Assembly (NCBI RefSeq): GCF_963678635.1
Contig: NC_087062.1
Coordinates: 34,622,052 to 34,686,051 of the forward strand
Source: Symsagittifera roscoffensis
Taxonomy: Eukaryota > Xenacoelomorpha > Acoela > Convolutidae
Direction of reading: 5' to 3'
DNA length: 64,000 nt
Below the pieces are notes generated by a model. That model saw only the letters and a program-made list of their open reading frames with translations, was not told the origin of the DNA and ran no database searches. This document shows, one piece after another, positions 1 through 10,804 of this stretch; positions within the stretch are counted from its first letter, which is position 1, and each line of letters opens with the position of its first letter. The position numbers and the translations under genes were made by a program.

Positions 1-217
1 CCTGTAAAGTACGTTCACAAGCGAAGCTGATTTGTACAACATGCATAGCTCTAAATTAAAATCAATATTTTTGTTTTGATTTGAACAGTCTCTTGGCCAA
101 TGAGTCGAAAAATACCAAAGCTGAAAACTAAAAATAAAACCAAATCAATAAATCGTTGTCAAAATATAATTTAAATTTTTGAAACAGCTTACAACGGAGA
201 GTATTAATTGAAAAGTT
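1..217. other. 5' flank of the NERD-helicase gene
   Basis: AT-rich sequence with no ORF of its own. A possible splice acceptor (TTGAAACAG) ends near 187 and could begin a 5' UTR exon. An in-frame TGA lies three codons before the ATG at 218, so coding does not extend upstream in this frame. Confidence 0.5.
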
Positions 218-1433
218 ATGACCGAAAATTCGGCAGCATCCTTTTTTCAAGAGCTGGATTTGTTTGAAATTGATATGCCAGGTGGCCAAAAAATTCCATT
301 CAAGAACAATAAAGCTCTGTTGGATTTGTTGAACATTCAATATCCGCATTGGCGAGAAGATGGACACGTGACGTCGGTTCCAATTGCACGGGTTCCTCGA
401 TTATTTCTGCATAATTTGCAGATGTCAAAACAACTGGCAAAGGAGTTTGCTTCTCTGCAAAAAGGAGAAGGTGGCGAAATCAAACTGTACAGACTGCTGA
501 AGGATGCAAAATATTCGAACGGGAATGGAGTCGTGATTTTTCCAAATGTAAACGGGCGAGAAATCTTCAAGAGTACGATGGCACATGTAGAAATTGACAC
601 TGTTTTAACGCACCCATCCAAGGGTATATTCGTGTTCAATGTAAAAGCAGTGGGAGGCAGATTAACTCCTCAGAAGTTGAAAGGAGACATTGAACGTCAT
701 GGAAACTTTTTACGAAAACTATCCCAATATAGCTCTGACAATCCTGCAGACCTGATTCCTATTCACTCAGTAGTTTGTTCAATGCACGACGACAACAAAA
801 AGAAGTTCAGTTCGCTTTTAAATCTCGAGCACGATAGAGATCAAGTTTTGATTTTTAGCAAGAGTGAACTGAAACCGGACACTTTTTTGGCAGCGTGGGA
901 AGCTCAGCTGAATACACTTCCAGATTTCGACGACAAAGAAAGTTTTGATATTTTAGTTGCGCGTCTCGTGGCTCTCAACTCGATTGAAAGCTCTCTAGCG
1001 TTGATTCATGATCAAATGGCGTCCAATTACATGCAGGCTACAAATGAAAACAAGAAACAGTTCGACGAATTTGAATTTGGTGAGGACAAATCGCTATTGG
1101 AGGGTCACTCGCTAGTTGGCACAGACAAGAAAAAGCGGTTCATAATCTGGACACAGGAACAACTGAAAATCATAGCCTTTGTAACAAAACATCTGCTTGA
1201 CCCTAGCCGTAGAGGCTTACGACTTCTTGTAACTGGCTGCAAAGGATCCGGAAAAACTATGTTGCTGGTTTTTATTGCCAAACTCACTGAGAGCCTTTTT
1301 AACAATCCAGATTCCGATTGTTCAAGTTATGGAAACGTAGTTGTTTGTGATGGATACTTCAAGTCACCAGTGCTGACAGAACTACTTAAGCGTCTTCTTG
1401 CTTCAACGGGAGCCTTGGTCTACGAGGCAGCAA
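218..1433 (+). CDS. Exon 1 of the NERD-helicase gene: NERD domain and Walker A
   Basis: Open from ATG 218 through 405 codons plus one base. It ends at a good donor, GCAA|GTGAGA. The frame stays open into the intron to 1513, but the residues beyond the donor are hydrophobic filler. The exon encodes the N-terminal 80 residues, the NERD-like domain, a linker of about 110 residues, and the Q-motif plus P-loop of the first RecA lobe. Confidence 0.8.
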
Positions 1434-4400
1434 GTGAGATACTTCATATACTTAACAATCAATTTTTCGCCATAAAAACATCAATACCATTTTTCAGTTT
1501 TTCCTGGCTATGAATAACATTACTTTCTGAAAATCAGATGTCAAAAACATGACTTAAACTAAAAATATTATTGAATGCCATCAATCGTCTTCAAGATATA
1601 GAGCAAATTTCAACGCTTAAAATGAAAGGCGCGTAGAACGCACAATTTTACGCTGGTATTATGCACAAGGGCAGGTTCAGAGGCAGTCCCCTTCTTTGGG
1701 AACTCAACGCGCCCTGTCAAGTCAAAGGACCCTTTAGAGCTGATTTCCTTCATCCGAAGGGAGGGGAAGGGGGAGGGGGAGGGGTAAGAGTCACGCATGC
1801 ATTCAAGGGAGGATGTTGGCGAATTTAGGGACGTATACATTCAGGGGCGTCCGCCCGACTCTCAAGATTTGACCCACTCACCCCCCAAAGGGTCCTTTTG
1901 GTACTATTTTAGTAATTTGCTACTATTCCCCCTCGAGAAAACCCTAGATCCCCTGAATACATTGCTCTATGATTTGCTGGCGCACTGTGATTAGTAACCG
2001 CTGGATACTAACCAAAATATTGAAAAACCACTTAAATTGTACTCAGAACCTGGATTGGGATCGACTGCTCGTGATTCAAACAAAGAAGCACCACGATTTG
2101 GCAGTGACTTTAAAGATTATCTGAAGAGCGCGCGTGTTTTGTTATGCGATGAATTTGGTCTAATGACTACCCTGAAGTATAACTAGAAGTTTTTAAGATG
2201 AAACAAAAGCAATTTTGATTGTTGTTTTTGATCTTTGTTGTTTTTGAGCTCAACTTTTTACAGAAAAAAAACAGACCTTCGCAAAACTCGTAATAGAAAA
2301 AACATAGAGAATGAAAAACAACCAGAATAAAAGCATTAAAAATTTACAAAATAATTAAAATGATTAGAAAAACTGTGCAGCTGAGCGAGCCCCAATGAAC
2401 ATTAATCGAAAACATTGTAATTTCAATTGTCAATATCTGAGAATCAAACCAATTGAATAAAATCGATTGAAATGGTTCATAACTTTATTACTTTTTAAAA
2501 CAATTATACCCATTTTAATTGATTTTAATTGATCAAAAATTGATTATATTAGGTTTTTTATCCATAAAAAATGTTTCATAGTCCATTTTTCATTAATTGT
2601 AATCGTTTATTTTTACCGTAAAAGTGAGTCTTTACCATCGTTCACCAGTCATGTTTGTACACTGGTCTTTTTTACTTTTTGATTTCCACCCTTTCAACAA
2701 GTCTTGAAAAAACACGAAATTTGCCTGGGAATTGCATGACTCATGCACAATAACTTTTCTATGGGACTCAAATTTACACAGTCACGGGACATAGAAGTTG
2801 CAACTTTTAGTTTTCAAGCGAGAAAATGAACTAAAATCTTTCACGTTTGCGCTGTGTTCTCTACGACTAATAAAGAGTCACGGTTGAAAATTTGACATAT
2901 GATGGACGAAATTTTTTTGAAGAATAACTCTAAAAGAGGGTCTTAAGGCAACGTTTGGGCATTTAATTAAAGGGCAAAAGAGAAGTGTTCTTAGTGCTAA
3001 AAATTCACCGTAAAAAAGCAGTTTGAAAAATTGAACCCTATTCGTTGGAAATCTAAATAATATTCGGCTTTCATTACGAGGCCAAACTGTGCATTCTCTG
3101 CATTGTAAGCGGCATCCGCAACCTTGCTACTTTTCTTTGATCTTCTATGCTGTTTCGGATTCCACAAACAAATACCTAAATCATTGTACCGCTCAAAATC
3201 GCTCGAAAATAGGCGAAGTTGCGGAATCCGCAACTGTGTTTGCGGAATTTAGAACCGTTTGTGGAATCCAGAAACAAATGATAAAACATTTGTGTCGTTA
3301 AATTGAGCTGTTGCGGAATCCGCAACTGTAAGTGGAATCCGTAAATTGTAATTGGAATCCGCAATTTGTTTGCGGATTCCCTTCACATATATTCATATGT
3401 GTAGCAGCCTTTAAAATTATATCTTTTAAATACGTGATTTGATTTCACTAGAAAAGAAATTTACTAGAATAGAAATTTACTAAAATAGATCAGTGTTTGG
3501 GGTTAATGGATTCCCAATCACTGACCAGTATTTGGGATCGATGAAATCCCAAATACTGAACTAATTCGTCGATTTGCTATGCGTTGGGTTCCTAATCACT
3601 CTCAACCTAATGACTCCAAATAACGGATATATTCCATGTTTATTCCGCATTATTCCAGTTTTCGGGATTCCATCAATCCCAAATACTGACCAGTATTTGG
3701 GATCGATGGAATCCCAGATAATGACCTAATTTGGCGATATGCTGTGTGTTTTATTTCCATACACTCAACCCAATGACTACAATTACTGCATTTATTCGGA
3801 GTTATGCTTCCAAAATCAGTATTTGGGATTGACGCAATCCCAAATACTGACCTAATTTGTCGATATGCTGTGTGTTCCATACACTCTCAACTCAATGACT
3901 CTAAATATTGAAATTGTTTGGTATTGTGCTTCCAAAATACTAAAAGATGACATCCACCGATTTAGGTAACCAATGTCTTAAGACTTGTTCGTGGATTTCG
4001 CCAACAATGGTTAGGTCTTTGCTTTTAAATTCCGCATTGCTAGAGACAAGAATTCCAGCTCAGCTTTTAATTGTTCATATGCAAGTTCAGTATTGAACAA
4101 AATTCGGAATCCACTTTCAGTTTGCGGAATTCACTTACATTTGCAGATTCCGCTTACATTTTGCGGAATCCACTTACAGTTTCGGAATCCAGAAAATTTA
4201 CGTTAGAGGTGTATGTATGCGGAATCCGCTGAAATTTTTTTCGTGGAGTCCACTTACATTTTGGAACATACTTTACGACTTGTCTCTGGTATCCAGGAAC
4301 ATACAGACACAAAATTGTGCTCCTATCCAGTGCACAGTTAGGCCTCGTAATGTTTGCTGTTTCCGGGGAATTTGTGGTACAAAGAACACTTCTCTGTCGC

Positions 4401-7400
4401 CGTCTAATTAAATAGCCAAACGGTGTCCTAAAAACATTTTTAACGCTTTTTTATTTTGTCTTTTTTTATGAGTCCTAAAACTGGTTAAAAAATAAGTACG
4501 TAGGGCGTTATATCGAAATTAAAAGACTAACAAAATTGATTGAAATATTTTTTTTTCAGGTTTTTATTCTAAGTTTATGAATGAGTTTAGAGTTTTCTGT
4601 GCTACTGGCAGAGGAACCGGTTACTCTTGTTTACTGAGAAAAAATTGTGACAAAAATGAGCTGTTTATTTTAGATTATAAATATGGATAATCAATCAGGC
4701 CTGCTTTATAATGTGTTCATTTTTTTTTCAAATTGGATTGCTGTTCCAAACACGAAGTGGAAAGGATTTTTGTATACGGGTGGGTGCTTTTCTGCTAACT
4801 TGAACTTTTTTCCACGCAAAGTGAAGTTCAGATGAGTCTGAGTGATACAACACTCAGTTTAGAGAAAAATTGGTAAGAGTTTTGCACGAAGGTCCAATTC
4901 AGAGCGTGCAAAGACAGTGAATCTAGTTAAAAATTTCATATAAGTTCAGTGGTAGTTAAAATTAAAAATGAGACTTGCCTGAATGTGATTAATATTGATC
5001 TTCAATAATCGTCTGCCCGAGTCGAGATTTTTCACCTAATTTGAAGCAAGATTTGAGCGGTTTGAGCGGTTTTTTTAGACAATTACGCTCAAAATCTTGC
5101 TTCAAAATGAGCGGTTTGAGCGGTTTTTGAACGGTTTATCTAAAAAAACCGCCCAAAAACCGCGCAAGATTTGAACGGTTTTGAGCGGTTTATCTAAGAA
5201 AAACGCTCAAAAACCGCGCAAGATTTAATAATAAAAAGTCGACCACAGAGGGATTCGAACCCGCAATCTTCTGATTTGAAGTCAGACGCATTATCCGTTA
5301 GTCTGTGCGGACTTGCTGGAAGCTTAATATTCGCTGTATTTGTTCTACTGAATATGTTCAACGTTTTAGACATGCACAACAAATATAACCGACCTAACCG
5401 ACCTAACCAACCGTGGGGGGATGGTTAAACGTGAGGGGGTTACGTTGTGGGTTGGGGGGGGGGGGTACGTTGATGGAGGGTTCGTTGGGGGGGGGGGGGT
5501 CGAACTCAAGAGAAACGTTGAGTCTGGGACCTCGACCCGGGAAGACCGCTCAAAAACCGCTCAAAAACCGCTCAAATCTTGCTTGAAAAACCGTTCAAAA
5601 ATCACCGCAAGAAATGAGCGGTTTTTGCGCGGTTTTTTAAGCAAGATTTGAGCGGTTTTTCCAAAAAAAAACGCCCAAACCGCCCAAACCGCTCAAATCG
5701 CTCAAATCTTGCTGGAAAACCGCTCAAACCGCTCAAATCTTGAGCGGTTTTTGAGCGGGATCTCAACCCGGGTGTCCACAAATCGATCCTATTATTTTGT
5801 TACCAGACAGGCAGAAAATGCATAAATCTATTATTATTATTATTAATTTATACTTTTTAAAAAATAGAAAACATCTAAAACTATTTCACTTCCGTTTCAA
5901 AAAGCTTAAATCATTTTGGTGCCTACTTAAATTACCTCAGACAAATGCTTCAAAGCGGACATCGAAAGATACAAGACTTTGCCCAGTTACAAGTAGTTTT
6001 TTCAAAATTAAACGTTAGAAAACGCTTATTTCAACAATATTTTTCAAAGAGAATAAAAATCCTTGTCCGTAGCTGAGCAAGTAGTCCAAAATTTTGCAGC
6101 TACAGGTTGCCTCAATTCAGTTTGGAACAATTGTTGGATCAAACTTCTTCGCAGCTTGCACTTCATGCTAATAAAAACTCTAAATTTGTTGAGATTTTTT
6201 TATGTCCCAGATGAGATAAATTTAAGCCCCGCAAGACTTAACACAAATCATTATAGGAAAATATCTTGTGGCGGGACAAAAACTGTAGAAAATTAACTGA
6301 ACTAAAAAATTGATCTTTTCACCGGAAATTAATTAGTTGGCAAAACAATTTGATGGTCAGAATTTCGAAGAAAAGACTAGCAAGCCCGCCTTCAAATGAT
6401 TAATCAGCTCGCAAAAAGTTAGTTGCTATTTCTATTGAAGCCATTCGAGCGATGAAACTTTAAATACTACACTTCACAGACCAAATCTGAAGAGGATAAA
6501 TTAAAAATTTTCTAATTAAAATTAAGCCAGGAAATATTTTGTGTTTCTTTTCTATCATTTTCTTTCAAGTTCGCGAAAAGCGTAGAGTTTTCTAAGCAAG
6601 CAATTCAAGCAACAAAAATTTGAAAAATTTCAAGTTTTTTTGTAAACCGAATTGGTTTGCGAAAATTTAAGTTTTTCTAAGCAAACTATCAGAGCTATGC
6701 AACTGTGAAACATTTCAAGCTATTTCATAAACCGAATCAGCTCGCAAAAGGCTTTATAATTTTCGAAGCAAGCTATTCAAGCTATGAAACTTTGAACTAT
6801 TTCACGTTATTTCGTGGACCAAATCTGTTCAAGAAAAGTTAAAAATTTTTCTAAAGAAGCTTTTGAATTATTCCAACTTATTTATTTAAACGAATCAACT
6901 CAAAAAAACTAGCTCTTTAGCTATTCAAGATATGAAAAATTTCATGTTAGTTTATACACTGAACCAGTTAGCAAAAAGTTGACTTTTTAAAGCAAGATTT
7001 CCAGCTATGAAACTTTGAAATATTTCAAATTACTTCCAAGACTGAATCCTTTCGAGAAAAGTTTTAGCTACTCTGAGTAACCTATTCAAACTATGATACT
7101 TCAAGTTATTTCATAGACGGAGTCGGTTTGCGAAAAGAGTAATTTTTCTCAGCAAATTATTCAAGCTACAGAAATTTAACATATTCAAGTTATTTTGTTA
7201 ACCAAAACTATTCGCTTGAGTTTAAATTTTTGGAGGCAAGCTCTTCTAGTAATGAAACTTCAAATAATCCAAGTTATCTTCAGAAAGATCGAATCGGTTC
7301 GCAAAAAACTTTAGCTATTTTGAGCAAGCTTATCAAGCTATGACACTTTGAAATACTTCAAATTATTTCATAGACCGAGTCGGTTTGCGAAAGTTGAAAG

Positions 7401-10400
7401 CTGCTAAGCAAATCATTCAAGCTGCAAAACTTGGACATACCCAAGTTGTTTTATAAATCAAAACGATTCGCTAAAAAATTAATTTTTGGAAGCAAGCTCT
7501 TCAAGTTATGAAACTTCAAATAAACCAAGTTATCTTCACAAAGACCGAATCGGTTAGCAAAATTTTCCTAAGCAAGTTATTCCAGCTGTGAAGCTTTTTT
7601 TTCAAATCATTTCATAGATCGAATCGTTTTGCAAAATGCTTAAGTTTCACTAGGCAAGCTTTTAAAGCACTGAAGTTTTGAAAAATTTCAAGTAAATTTG
7701 AAGGTCACCTCGGTTTGAGATAAGTTTGCTAAAAACATAAATTTTTCGCAAAACGGTTAGGCCTATGAAATAGCTTCAAATATTTCATAGTTTTTCTGAG
7801 CACGTTATTCATGCGATGAAACTTTGAAAATTGTCAAGTTGATTCATAGAGCAAATTGACTGGCCAAAAGTTTCAGTTTTTCTAAGCAAGCTCTCAGTTG
7901 CAGTTTTTCAGGCATTGAAACTTTGAGTTATTTTAAATTTTCATGGAGCAAATCAATTGGCGAAATGCGTGTTTTTCTAAGCAAGCTCTGCAAGCAATGA
8001 AACATTGAATACTTAGAGCAAATTGATTTGTAAGAAGCTAGTTTTTCTAGCAAGGAGGTTGCTGTTTTTAGTTAGTTTGCCTCAGCAAATCAATCTGAAG
8101 AGACAAAATTTCAGGAAAAATGGACAAATACTGTCTAGCCATAAAAATGAATTCAGTTCATCTTGTCGGAAGAATTGAATTTTTGTCAAGCCTAAAGAAA
8201 TGTTAAACGTTGCTTTCGACAAAGCTAAAACATTGCTTTCAGTTAAACATTGCGTTCATAGCGCATTCCGACTTTAATTTAAAGTATACGATAAGATGGC
8301 ATATTTGTGCTCAATGTGGCGTGTTTTCTGCAGGTAAATTTCCACTTTCAACTAACCATTTTTGGTTGGATTTTTGATTAGAGAATCAGAAAAAATGAAC
8401 CCCTTGCAATAAAATTTGAACGATATTTTTTTTGAAACTTTTTTCAAATTTTATCAATTTTTAAATTTCTTCAAAAGATTATTCATTTTTTGGAGCTTAA
8501 GAGGCATTCGGAACATCCTAAGCTTTTTATTGATAATAGCAATCTTGTTAGGTTTTTCTAGCTATACTTCTGCTTATTCAAGCAACGATCACAATCCAAT
8601 GCTTGAAAACTTGAGAGACGACCAGCACTGTGTTCTTTTCACCTCTCACAAAACGATTAAGCCAAGCGATGATTACGATTGCTTTTATCTTAAGTCATAT
8701 CTCAGGTCAACCTGCGAAATTGTCACTTTTGCTGAAAACTGGCGAACTTTTCAACCAAGTTTGAGCATGCATGAAAGGGAATGCAAAATTGCGCACAATT
8801 TTCACGGAGAAAAACCAGAAATTCATTTCGTGGCCAGGAAATCAAATATGACACGTGAAGGCAAAAAATTTGAAGCTGAGTTTGTGGAGAAAAGTGTTTC
8901 TGTTATACGAGAGTATTTCTACAAATCGCAGGGCCTAAATACTTTACCGGTCATCACACATATACCGCAAGATTTATTAAAAAACGTAAAAGATACATTG
9001 ATGATTGAAAAAAATCCGATTGAAGGAACAGAGCATCTTTGCCTCAGCGACACTAGGTCTACGCAAAATAATCTGCCAACAGTGTCCTTTTATGGTATTG
9101 ACGAGGTTGAAGGCGCAGAGTTTGGGATGGTCATATTTCTTTTAGGGCTTTCGAGCTACGAAAAAGAAGAACTTGAGCCTTTTTTTCTGACAATCATTTC
9201 GAGGTCATCCACAAAGCTTGTTATTGTTCAAATGAAAGACAACAATATAAGCATTGATTCGAGTCCTGCAGAAATTTGCAGGAATGAGGCGGCGTTCTTG
9301 GAAAAGACCATACTCCGCGTTGCCGAGCGAGGAACTGGTTTAATACTGGTGGGCACAAAACACAATTTCTCAAAAGTTGAAACTATCTCCGAGTCAACAG
9401 AGAACTCAGAACACAAAGAAAGAGACATGAATCTTCCAAAAATTGACGGTGTTAGATGTCTTAAGGGTCCCAAAGGGACTCTCGTTGCTCAAATAGATGA
9501 TATCTACAAACGAAAAGACTTGAAAAAACTTCTAAAAAGCGGCGTAAGAGATGTCGTTATTGTTGGTTGTACTTCAAAATGCGACTGGGAAAGAAAGTTC
9601 TATGGCAGCACCAGGAAATTGATAAACTTTGCAGAATACTTTAGAGTGACATCGCATTCCGACCGAAATGGCCAAAGCGTGGTGGAAAATTTTCTGAACC
9701 AAGAGAATAGCGAAAACAAGCCATATGTTTTTGATTTACAAGAATATCAAAATGTTTCCTCAGAAGAAGAGGAAATGCCCAACTCGGATGAAATATACTC
9801 AAGATGGGAGATCTGGAAAAATAAAGCGACCGAACATTGGAGGCTCAACGACACGGTTGGAGCCCTTCATATTTTCACAGACAGCAAGTCATTCCTCACG
9901 CGCCAATATGAAAGACACGTTCGAGAACGCCAAATTAGTTTAGCAATGAGTGATCGAAAACACATGGCAAAAATGGACACAATCATTGGTAAAATGTGGC
10001 TGGAATTTTCGAAACTTGCTGGATTTATTTATTTTCACTCTGGAAGCGACAACCTATCCTCTGGAGCATGTTTCACAAATTCAATGAGAAGTGCTTTGTG
10101 TGGGATAGTCGAAAATGCGTGCCGGGAGCAAGGCTACCAATTCATATACCAGGTGATCCAATCAGTGCGGGCTAAATATTGCAGAGCAATTACAACAGCC
10201 AATGAAAATAACCAATCTTTAATGAGAGCATTGGTGGAAGAAGACGTGGAGTTTGGGGGTGTATATGGGCTGCGTAAAGATGATTTGGAAACTACGGTTG
10301 ACGATATTTTGGAAACATGCGAGGGATTAGAAATGCAACGAGAATTGTATGTAAAGATGATTTCGGACAAAAAAGTAGACGAGATGATAAAAATGCGAAC

Positions 10401-10704
10401 ACAATTGGCTGATGAGCTTTACGAGTTGTCAGCTGCAATGTTGAACAGATTGAAGGAAAGCAAAAGAAGCGAAGGCAGTACATTTATGCTATTAAGATTC
10501 AATTTGGTGGTGGTGCAAGATCTGATCAATACATCTTTTCGATTTTCTTTGGAAGCACTAGAGTGGGACCCGCTTCACATAGAAGCAAAAAGGATCCTTC
10601 ACGAAACTTTGACCTATCTGGCTATACGCTTAAACGAAATTAGACTGTTCGCTCATCAGACTGACGAGGAGTTATATTTGTCAATTTTGCCAAAGATTAC
10701 CTAG
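218..10704 (+). CDS. NERD domain-SF1 helicase-like protein (three exons)
   Basis: Exons 218-1433, 2047-2176 and 8562-10704 join in phase to 1163 codons ending in TAG. Seen: a NERD-like nuclease domain at about residues 80-190 (GEGGE near 83, EID at 125-127, K143); a Q-like motif (TQEQ, 312-315); Walker A GCKGSGKT at 340-347; Walker B VLLCDE ending 440-441 in exon 2; and in exon 3 a motif IV-like NWRT (508-511), a motif V-like GAEFGMVIFL (about 633-642) and a motif VI-like ISRSSTKLVI (661-670). From family knowledge, NERD is a nuclease-related fold and SF1 enzymes are ATP-driven nucleic-acid translocases. Odd: the acidic residue expected two positions before K143 is Asn141, and motif III looks degenerate, so nuclease activity may be lost. 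The last 490 or so residues match nothing I know. The introns argue against a recent bacterial acquisition. An AATAAA follows at 10799. The role is unknown; nucleic-acid processing is an inference. Confidence 0.8.
1434..2046 (+). other. Intron 1, with a G-rich block
   Basis: It starts GTGAGA and ends TTGTACTCAG. A textbook branch-point sequence, TACTAAC, lies at 2006-2012, 34 bases before the acceptor. The middle (about 1620-1960) is GC-rich with several runs of four to five G at 1757-1785. It also holds a segment (about 1930-1960) whose reverse complement resembles 45425-45460, so it is probably part of a dispersed repeat. Confidence 0.6.
2047..2176 (+). CDS. Exon 2 of the NERD-helicase gene: Walker B
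   Basis: A short exon of 130 bases. It begins with two bases that complete the codon left open by exon 1 and ends with two bases (CTGAA|GTATAA) completed by exon 3. It encodes about 42 residues with the hydrophobic strand and acidic pair ARVLLCDEFG expected of helicase motif II. In-frame stops just outside both splice sites confine coding to this piece. Confidence 0.75.
3218..3326. repeat. Two copies of a 17-base palindrome
   Basis: GTTGCGGAATCCGCAAC occurs at 3218-3234 and 3310-3326. Each has 8-base perfect arms around one central A. Related GCGGAATCC half-sites recur at 3330-3380 and 4100-4240, often followed by CACTTACA. Confidence 0.7.
3486..3910. repeat. Diverged tandem repeat containing TTTGGGAT hairpins
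   Basis: About three diverged units share phrases such as CAGTATTTGGGAT, a GATATGCTGTGTGTT segment and ACACTCAAC. One unit has a perfect hairpin at 3817-3849, with 14-base arms (CAGTATTTGGGATT and its complement) and a 5-base loop. Confidence 0.6.
4592..4637. repeat. Solitary foldback-element terminus
   Basis: The sequence around CTGTGCTACTGGCAGAGGAACCGG closely resembles the right end of the foldback element at 19313-20553. It is probably a truncated copy of the same family. Confidence 0.45.
5241..5312 (-). pseudogene. tRNA-Arg-like sequence with UCA anticodon
   Basis: Read on the minus strand this resembles a tRNA-Arg. It has an intact 5 bp anticodon stem (TCTGA/TCAGA), loop CTTCAAA and a T-arm containing GGGTTCGAATCCC. 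The anticodon positions read TCA rather than TCG or TCT. The acceptor stem has a T:T mismatch at pair 2, and the D stem and internal A box are degraded, so a pseudogene or SINE remnant is more likely than an opal suppressor. Confidence 0.5.
5404..5505 (+). repeat. G-run block
   Basis: Two uninterrupted runs of about a dozen G with shorter runs between them, inside the GAGCGGTTTT minisatellite. It could form G-quadruplexes, and it is also a place where assembled base counts may be wrong. Confidence 0.5.
6350..8139. repeat. Degenerate tandem array (TTCAAGCTATGAAAC family), copy 1
   Basis: Irregular units of about 100 bases share TCTAAGCAAGCTATTCAAGC, ATGAAACTTTGAA, ATTTCAAGTTATTTCATAGA and GAATCGGTTTGCGAAAAG. 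The array ends with a non-repeated module (about 8050-8139) finishing in TACTGTCTAGC. The same module ends the related array at 31650-33789, so array and tail form one repeat family. Confidence 0.6.
8562..10704 (+). CDS. Exon 3 of the NERD-helicase gene: second helicase lobe and C-terminal region
   Basis: The acceptor GGTTTTTCTAG|C gives exactly the one base needed to complete the exon 2 codon. The frame is also open upstream to 8416, but that part is a hydrophobic stretch over the polypyrimidine tract and is taken as intron. The exon encodes motifs IV-VI, then about 490 residues rich in charged helices (for example around residues 890-960 and 1080-1140 of the whole protein), ending TAG at 10702-10704. 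Confidence 0.8.
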
Positions 10705-10798
10705 CCAAAATCGAGTTGTAACATTGTCGTGGAATATTGCGTATATTAAGAAAATAGTTTTTTATTGAATTTTTGTTCAATTGTGTTGGAGGGGTCTC

Positions 10799-10804
10799 AA
10801 TAAA
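10799..10804 (+). promoter_or_regulatory. Polyadenylation signal AATAAA
   Basis: A canonical hexamer 95 bases after the stop codon of the NERD-helicase gene, on the same strand. It is the first one downstream of that stop. Confidence 0.55.

Larger units (their letters stand above)
3072..4352. mobile_element. Inverted-repeat element of 1.28 kb with internal palindromes
   Basis: The ends are inverted copies of a 22-base sequence beginning CATTACGAGGCC and ending AACTGTGCA, with one difference (3072-3093 and 4331-4352). The interior contains repeated GCGGAATCC motifs near both ends and a central set of repeats built on TTTGGGAT/ATCCCAAA. No protein is encoded, so this looks like a non-autonomous DNA transposon or foldback element. 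No clear target duplication beyond TTT was seen. Confidence 0.55.
5040..5770. repeat. GAGCGGTTTT minisatellite
   Basis: Many short copies of TTGAGCGGTTTTT and its reverse complement AAAAACCGCTCAA occur in both orientations, mixed with CAAGATTTGAGCGG. The array is interrupted by a tRNA-like sequence (5241-5312) and by a block with two long G runs (about 5404-5505). Confidence 0.65.
2177..8561 (+). other. Intron 2, filled with repeats
   Basis: A 6.4 kb intron with no convincing exon. In order it holds AT-rich sequence (2177-3070), a 1.28 kb inverted-repeat element (3072-4352), a remnant foldback terminus (about 4592-4637), an imperfect GAGCGGTTTT-type minisatellite with a tRNA-like insert (about 5040-5770), and a degenerate array of roughly 100-base units (about 6350-8140). 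Confidence 0.65.

Noticed and set aside
218-1513. Bacterial contamination or recent transfer as the source of the NERD-helicase ORF
   Set aside because: The frame continues through two introns with matching phases, has a TACTAAC branch point and an AATAAA, and its base composition is like that of the surrounding DNA.
1797-1994. 65-codon ORF in intron 1
   Set aside because: It lies in a GC-rich repeat also seen near 45430; no similarity to the flanking NERD-helicase exons.
8416-8561. Hydrophobic N-terminus in frame with exon 3 of the NERD-helicase gene, looking like a membrane anchor
   Set aside because: It overlaps a T-rich stretch ending in a good acceptor (TTTTTCTAG), and the phase from exon 2 fits entry at 8562. 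The hydrophobicity is what a polypyrimidine tract gives when translated.
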